From positions 329,541 to 393,540 of the forward strand of contig VXBA01005490.1 in assembly GCA_013399895.1 (NCBI GenBank): a DNA stretch of 64,000 bases, given 5' to 3'. Below are positions 59,816 through 64,000 of the stretch, one piece after another. The position numbers and the translations under genes were made by a program. The notes under the pieces are model-generated. The model had not been told where the DNA came from. It made no database searches and worked only from the letters and a program-made list of their open reading frames with translations. This stretch comes from Serilophus lunatus (taxonomy: Eukaryota > Chordata > Aves > Passeriformes > Eurylaimidae). The first letter of the stretch is position 1, and each line of letters begins with the position of its first letter.

Positions 59816-62800
59816 GTTTTAGGGAGATTCTTCTGGGGTGAAGAGCACCTCTGTTCCTTTTATGTCCTGAAAGCCCAAAACACTGAAATTTCTCCTTGAA
59901 TTTGTTAAAACTGGTTACTAACTGCATTAAAATAGTATGCAGGCATGTCTCAGTTTATTCACTGTCGTGCTGGTTTCTTCACATGAAATGGAGGGTACCT
60001 CTGGTCCTGATTAAAGCAAGTTAAAGGCAGGAAGGCTGAGGCTTTGGATTGTCACCTTGTGACTGGAATTAAAAATCTTTGGTTTTAAATTTTAATGGCT
60101 GGTTTTCTAGATGAACAGTGCTGTTGGTTGGGTACCTATCCTGTTATGTTCTCTATGGTGCTACAGTTCTAATTAAAGAAAGTGAGGGAGGTCTTCCTAG
60201 CTTTCAGCAAATGTCTGGCATAGCTGGTGATAATTTAGAGTGCTGGATTTAAATTTCCTTATCACTCTTATGTGGCTTTTCTTGAAATGTTAAGTCTGTC
60301 TGTCTAGGAAAAAGGAAAGAATGTCTTGGGAAAAGGAAACAATGCTCCTTGTGTTTCCTGTACGTTTAATTCCTTTTTGCATTTCTGGTGCTGTAATATT
60401 CTTATTATGAATTGGCAGTAAGTCATGTAAAAAAAGAGGAGGGGGTGCTCAGGAGGTTATATGCTGCAGTTAATTAGGGAATTGGTCTTGTAGTCTGATA
60501 AATAGGCTTTAAACTATGTTCAGGCAGTAAAAGGTAAAGAAGTGGTGTCCTTTTTGTAGTTTTGATATTCTACGGCTTTAAACCATTAGTTTGGCACATA
60601 TCAGCAAAGTTGTAAATTTCTGTGAACAAAAAGCTGGTGTGTAAACTACTAGGGCATGTAAGGTTTGAAAAGTATCTTCAGTTACAGCTTTTTCCAAAAG
60701 ATTCAGTTATCCAGTCTTTTATTAAACTTATCTGGGGAGCTTTACTAGATAGGCTATTGCATGATAGCAGCTAGAATATCTAAGATCGATTTATTTTGTT
60801 ACTTTTTCTCTTCCAGTGTACTCTGTGTAACCATCTGACTGCCTTCTCTCTTGTTCCAAACAATTTGAGCCATGAGTGTTAGTGTCTCCATGTTCCTCCT
60901 TGGATTGACAGGAAACCAGCATTCATTTTATGCAATAGTTAAACATTAAAAAAGACATATGGCACAGGAAATTCTTCTGCTGTGTGTGAAGGTATGGCAT
61001 TTCCAAACTGAAAGTGTTGTTCTGACTATTTCACCGGTAGTGGAGAGTTATATGGGGCCAATTTCATCTGCAGAGAGTCTGTTTCACTTGCTTGTGGTTC
61101 TGGGGCTCATTCAAATGCTCTGAAACAAAGTAGAAGGAATGGATGTAATAACCTCTTTATGGAAAAGTCATAAAAAGCTACAGAGCCATGTAAACAAATT
61201 GGGTCATTTACAAGATGTTAAAATGATGGATATTCAGTCCGAATTCAGAGGTGTGGATTAGGTTTTACAGTGGTCTTGACTGAATTGTGCCCTCAACAAG
61301 ATTTATTTTTCTGCCAGGAATGCCTTTGACACTGTGGATGACAAATTCTCAGAAAAGATGCACATTTCAGTGCTGCATTCAGAGTAAAGCCAGGAAACAG
61401 CAGAACAATTCAGTAGTATGATTTGATATTTGACTAGATGAATGAGGGGCCTCTCTTGATCCATCCACATGGTTACACTGTGAAGCTGTAGTGGAACTTT
61501 GTAGCATTCCCAGGGAAAATAAACTAAAAGAGCTTCCCTTCTGGATTCAAACATGCCTGAACTAATTTGCAACAAAAGCAACCGTTTTGGCTCTCTGCTC
61601 TGTTAGTATAAATAGGTTTGCATAGAACAGCAGTGACTATGGTCCAAGTTAAACTGTGTTAGTCACAGAAACTTATGTCGGATCTAATTGAAGCACTGGA
61701 CATTGTGGTGTGTTAACTTGCAGGGCCCTCATGATTCACTTCATCATTTGTCAGAAAGTACTGAAAAAGTGCAGTGGAAAATGTGGTAACTAAGAGTTCT
61801 GCATGTTAAGATGCATTCTGCAGGCCATTTATTTGCTTTTGTGTAAATGTAAGCTTATGCATGGATAATTTTCTCACTTTTGGGGAAGCTACTATGGGGT
61901 GCTTTCTCTCTCAAGCGATATGGCTGCTCAGCTCTGCTACTGCCAACTCAATCTCAGTTACTTTTCATACCTCTTCATGCACTAAAATTTGCAGATCATT
62001 TCAGAGTGAAAATAGCTTTACTCAGCACAAGTTTGGAGTTAGTTGTAAGTAACTGGATATGGATAAAGCTGCCTGTTTGTACACAAATGCTAAATAATGC
62101 GTGGTTGATGTGTGTTTTAGGTGCTTGATAATGTGCCTATGAAAATAACAGTTTGTACCTGGGAAACTTATGTATGTGATTATATATAGCATTTGAAGAA
62201 GAAGCATCGTTCAGCAAGTAATTTGAATCTTGCATTATACAATGTCAAGTGTAAAAGGTTTGCTTTTATATTATTGGCAATTTGCATTTTAAAAATACAG
62301 TTTTGGGAAGTGCTCTATCTTAATATCTCAAGGCTTCCAGTGTCTTACTGCGCAGTCCATTGTTACATAGGAATGTTCATATCTACCAACACTTTTGTTG
62401 CTTATGAAACTGTAGTGGACCTGAAAGTAAGGTAAAACCTCTTAACTGACAACTAACGAGTAATAGCTCCAAGGCAAACATTATTTCTATAAAAGAAGAT
62501 GAAGCTGTTCTGTATGACCTTGCTTACTCTTAGAATATGGCTAGGGGTTCTTAATGGTCTTACTTCCTTTTCTTTGTTTCATTCTAAAATCCCAGCCCAT
62601 AGGTGGACTGCAGACTAGAGTCTGAAACTTGAAATACTCTAGAAGTTTCTGCTAAGCACTCATTGTATTTCTCATAGTACTTGCTGTTATCAGAAGTCAC
62701 AAAGTACTTACCTGTAGTGCTAGTGTAGCTTTATAGTTATTCTTTCTGAAATGGAAATAGAATTTGTGACAGCTGAGTCCTTCAGCAATCTTTACCTGTC

Positions 62801-63410
62801 TTCCAAAGATCCTTTATAAAGATTGTCATAAGATGTTGAGACGAGCCTTTTTTTATTATTTCTTAATTCAGAATCTTGATTTTATACCTGCAATAAATAA
62901 TATGTGTGTGAAGTGAATGTCGTAGGCTGAGACTAAACAGGACTGGCATGAAGTTTTAGCTCATTAAATTTCATCTCAGAGAGACCATTGAGATCATCTT
63001 TGATCTTGCCTAACACCTCAAGAATGACATACCTTGGTAACATGAGCTCTGTTACTAAAATATCTACCTGATTTGCAAAATTGTCATATTGCTTGAGGGG
63101 GAAAAGATGGTTTTGTGTAATTGTCAAGTAGAAAGATAAACATATTTCTAAAGCAAATGCTTGCCTTATCAGCAAGAATCTTAAACTCTGCTTGGTCTCA
63201 TTAGTCAAAGTGCATTTGGAAGTACTGCATAGTGATAATATCCGATGAATTAGTTGTGAAATGTTTCCGTATTGCTACTGTTTTAACGTAGTTACTTTTT
63301 CAAAATTTGGACCCAATTAGTCCTTCACATTAGGGGAGAAAAAAAAGCTCATGTGTCTGTAGTATATTTGTATTGGTTTTACAGAATCTTTTAACTTCTC
63401 TGAGGTTGTT

Positions 63411-63452
63411 TGAGGATCTATGATGTTATCATGAGGATCTATGATGTTATCA
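63411..63452 (+). repeat. perfect 21-base tandem duplication
   Basis: Two identical head-to-tail copies, 63411-63431 and 63432-63452, of a unit beginning 'tgaggatctatg'. The match is exact, so the duplication is recent. The unit length keeps the reading frame, but nothing else suggests coding. Confidence 0.95.
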
Positions 63453-64000
63453 TTAAAAATACTGTTTCCAGGTTGGATCAATGCCCTTGTTTAGAGCTGA
63501 TTTATCTTGCTCATTTTGAGGGGGGAAAGGGGAGGGGGGGAATGGACAAACAAATCTTGTTAATGATTTTGACTAATCTGAACCAGTTTAAAATTTTTAC
63601 CATAGAAGGGAGTCTTAGTTTACTTAGGGACAATTTTAACGGTCCAGCATTTATTTCTAGCAATTGTTGCTCAGGAGATGGCTGTTAATTATTCAAATTT
63701 ATAGTTACGTGCACTTCTGTGACTTATTCTGACATTTTTATATATGTGGGTGCTTAATGTATGTTTGTTCTGTTTCTTGAGTTTTGTTTTTTTTTTTAGA
63801 TTGACTTGTTCAGTTTTTTTCATTTTTAGTACATGGTAAATTTGTGTTCAGTATTTGCATTTCAGATGAGAATGTAGTTTTTTAGAAAGTGAAAAGCTTT
63901 TGTTTTTAATTGACTTTGGCAAACAATGGTGAATACTGGAGTAAAAACTATTCTGACTGAAAAGTGGTTTATCAGTATGTTAAACAGGTCCTAAAGCATT

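Larger units (their letters stand above)
53421..64000 (+). other. probable intron 1 of a rightward gene
   Basis: About 10.6 kb with no recognised repeat family. The plus strand has many T runs and T exceeds A over most lines, for example around 56.2, 57.9, 58.2 and 63.8 kb. Such skew accompanies transcription in vertebrate introns. No exon of a known gene was recognised. One low-confidence candidate exon is at 59091-59347 and an AT-rich possible conserved element at 59738-59815. Intergenic DNA remains possible. Confidence 0.4.

Noticed and set aside
1..64000. Bacterial-style operons, ribosome binding sites, CRISPR arrays, integrons or phage genes
   Set aside because: The CR1 elements, avian LTRs, CpG islands and stop-dense DNA show a vertebrate nuclear genome; no direct-repeat/spacer pattern or gene cluster was seen.

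Overview
This window looks like bird nuclear DNA, with no bacterial, plasmid or phage character. The main evidence is several diagnostic CR1 (chicken repeat 1) LINE copies on both strands, with their typical 3' ends and recognisable ORF2 reverse transcriptase, endonuclease and C-terminal text. There are also endogenous-retrovirus-type solo LTRs with TG...CA ends, long AT-rich stretches with scattered stop codons, and two GC-rich CpG islands. I cannot name the species. The repeats suggest a neoavian bird, which is inference. I found no complete protein-coding gene, tRNA, rRNA or CRISPR array.

Layout. 1-780 is unassigned. 780-1345 is a CpG island. 1389-1515 and about 2595-3420 are plus-strand CR1 pieces; the second spans the ORF1/ORF2 junction. 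About 5300-6440 resembles an old LTR. 9065-10730 is a long minus-strand CR1 with a dead reverse transcriptase. 16012-17144 is a plus-strand CR1. 20270-20413 is a CR1 scrap. 25217-25754 is a solo LTR flanked by ACCCC duplications. 31081-37370 is the showpiece: one minus-strand CR1 of roughly 3.5 kb split by two LTR insertions and a younger CR1. 38925-39510 is a second LTR related to the one at 25.2 kb, in the opposite orientation. 50467-50950 is another CR1. 52250-53420 is a second CpG island with a 446-base gap. 53421-64000 is T/G-rich on the plus strand and looks like the first intron of a gene transcribed rightwards from that island.

Genes. No exon can be assigned to a named gene. Two segments (22921-23032 and 59091-59347) combine an open frame with plausible splice sites and are listed as low-confidence candidates. 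Two long open frames (45215-45793 minus, 47938-48399 plus) are longer than their AT-rich surroundings would usually allow, but they match nothing I recognise.

Assembly quality. There are two N runs (32557-33266 and 52734-53179) and four single Ns (1087, 31846, 52627, 53395). The N at 31846 sits between two identical 254-base copies, almost certainly an unmerged contig overlap. I did not find an undescribed functional system here. The most informative structures are the nested transposon stack and the promoter-like island at 52-53 kb.
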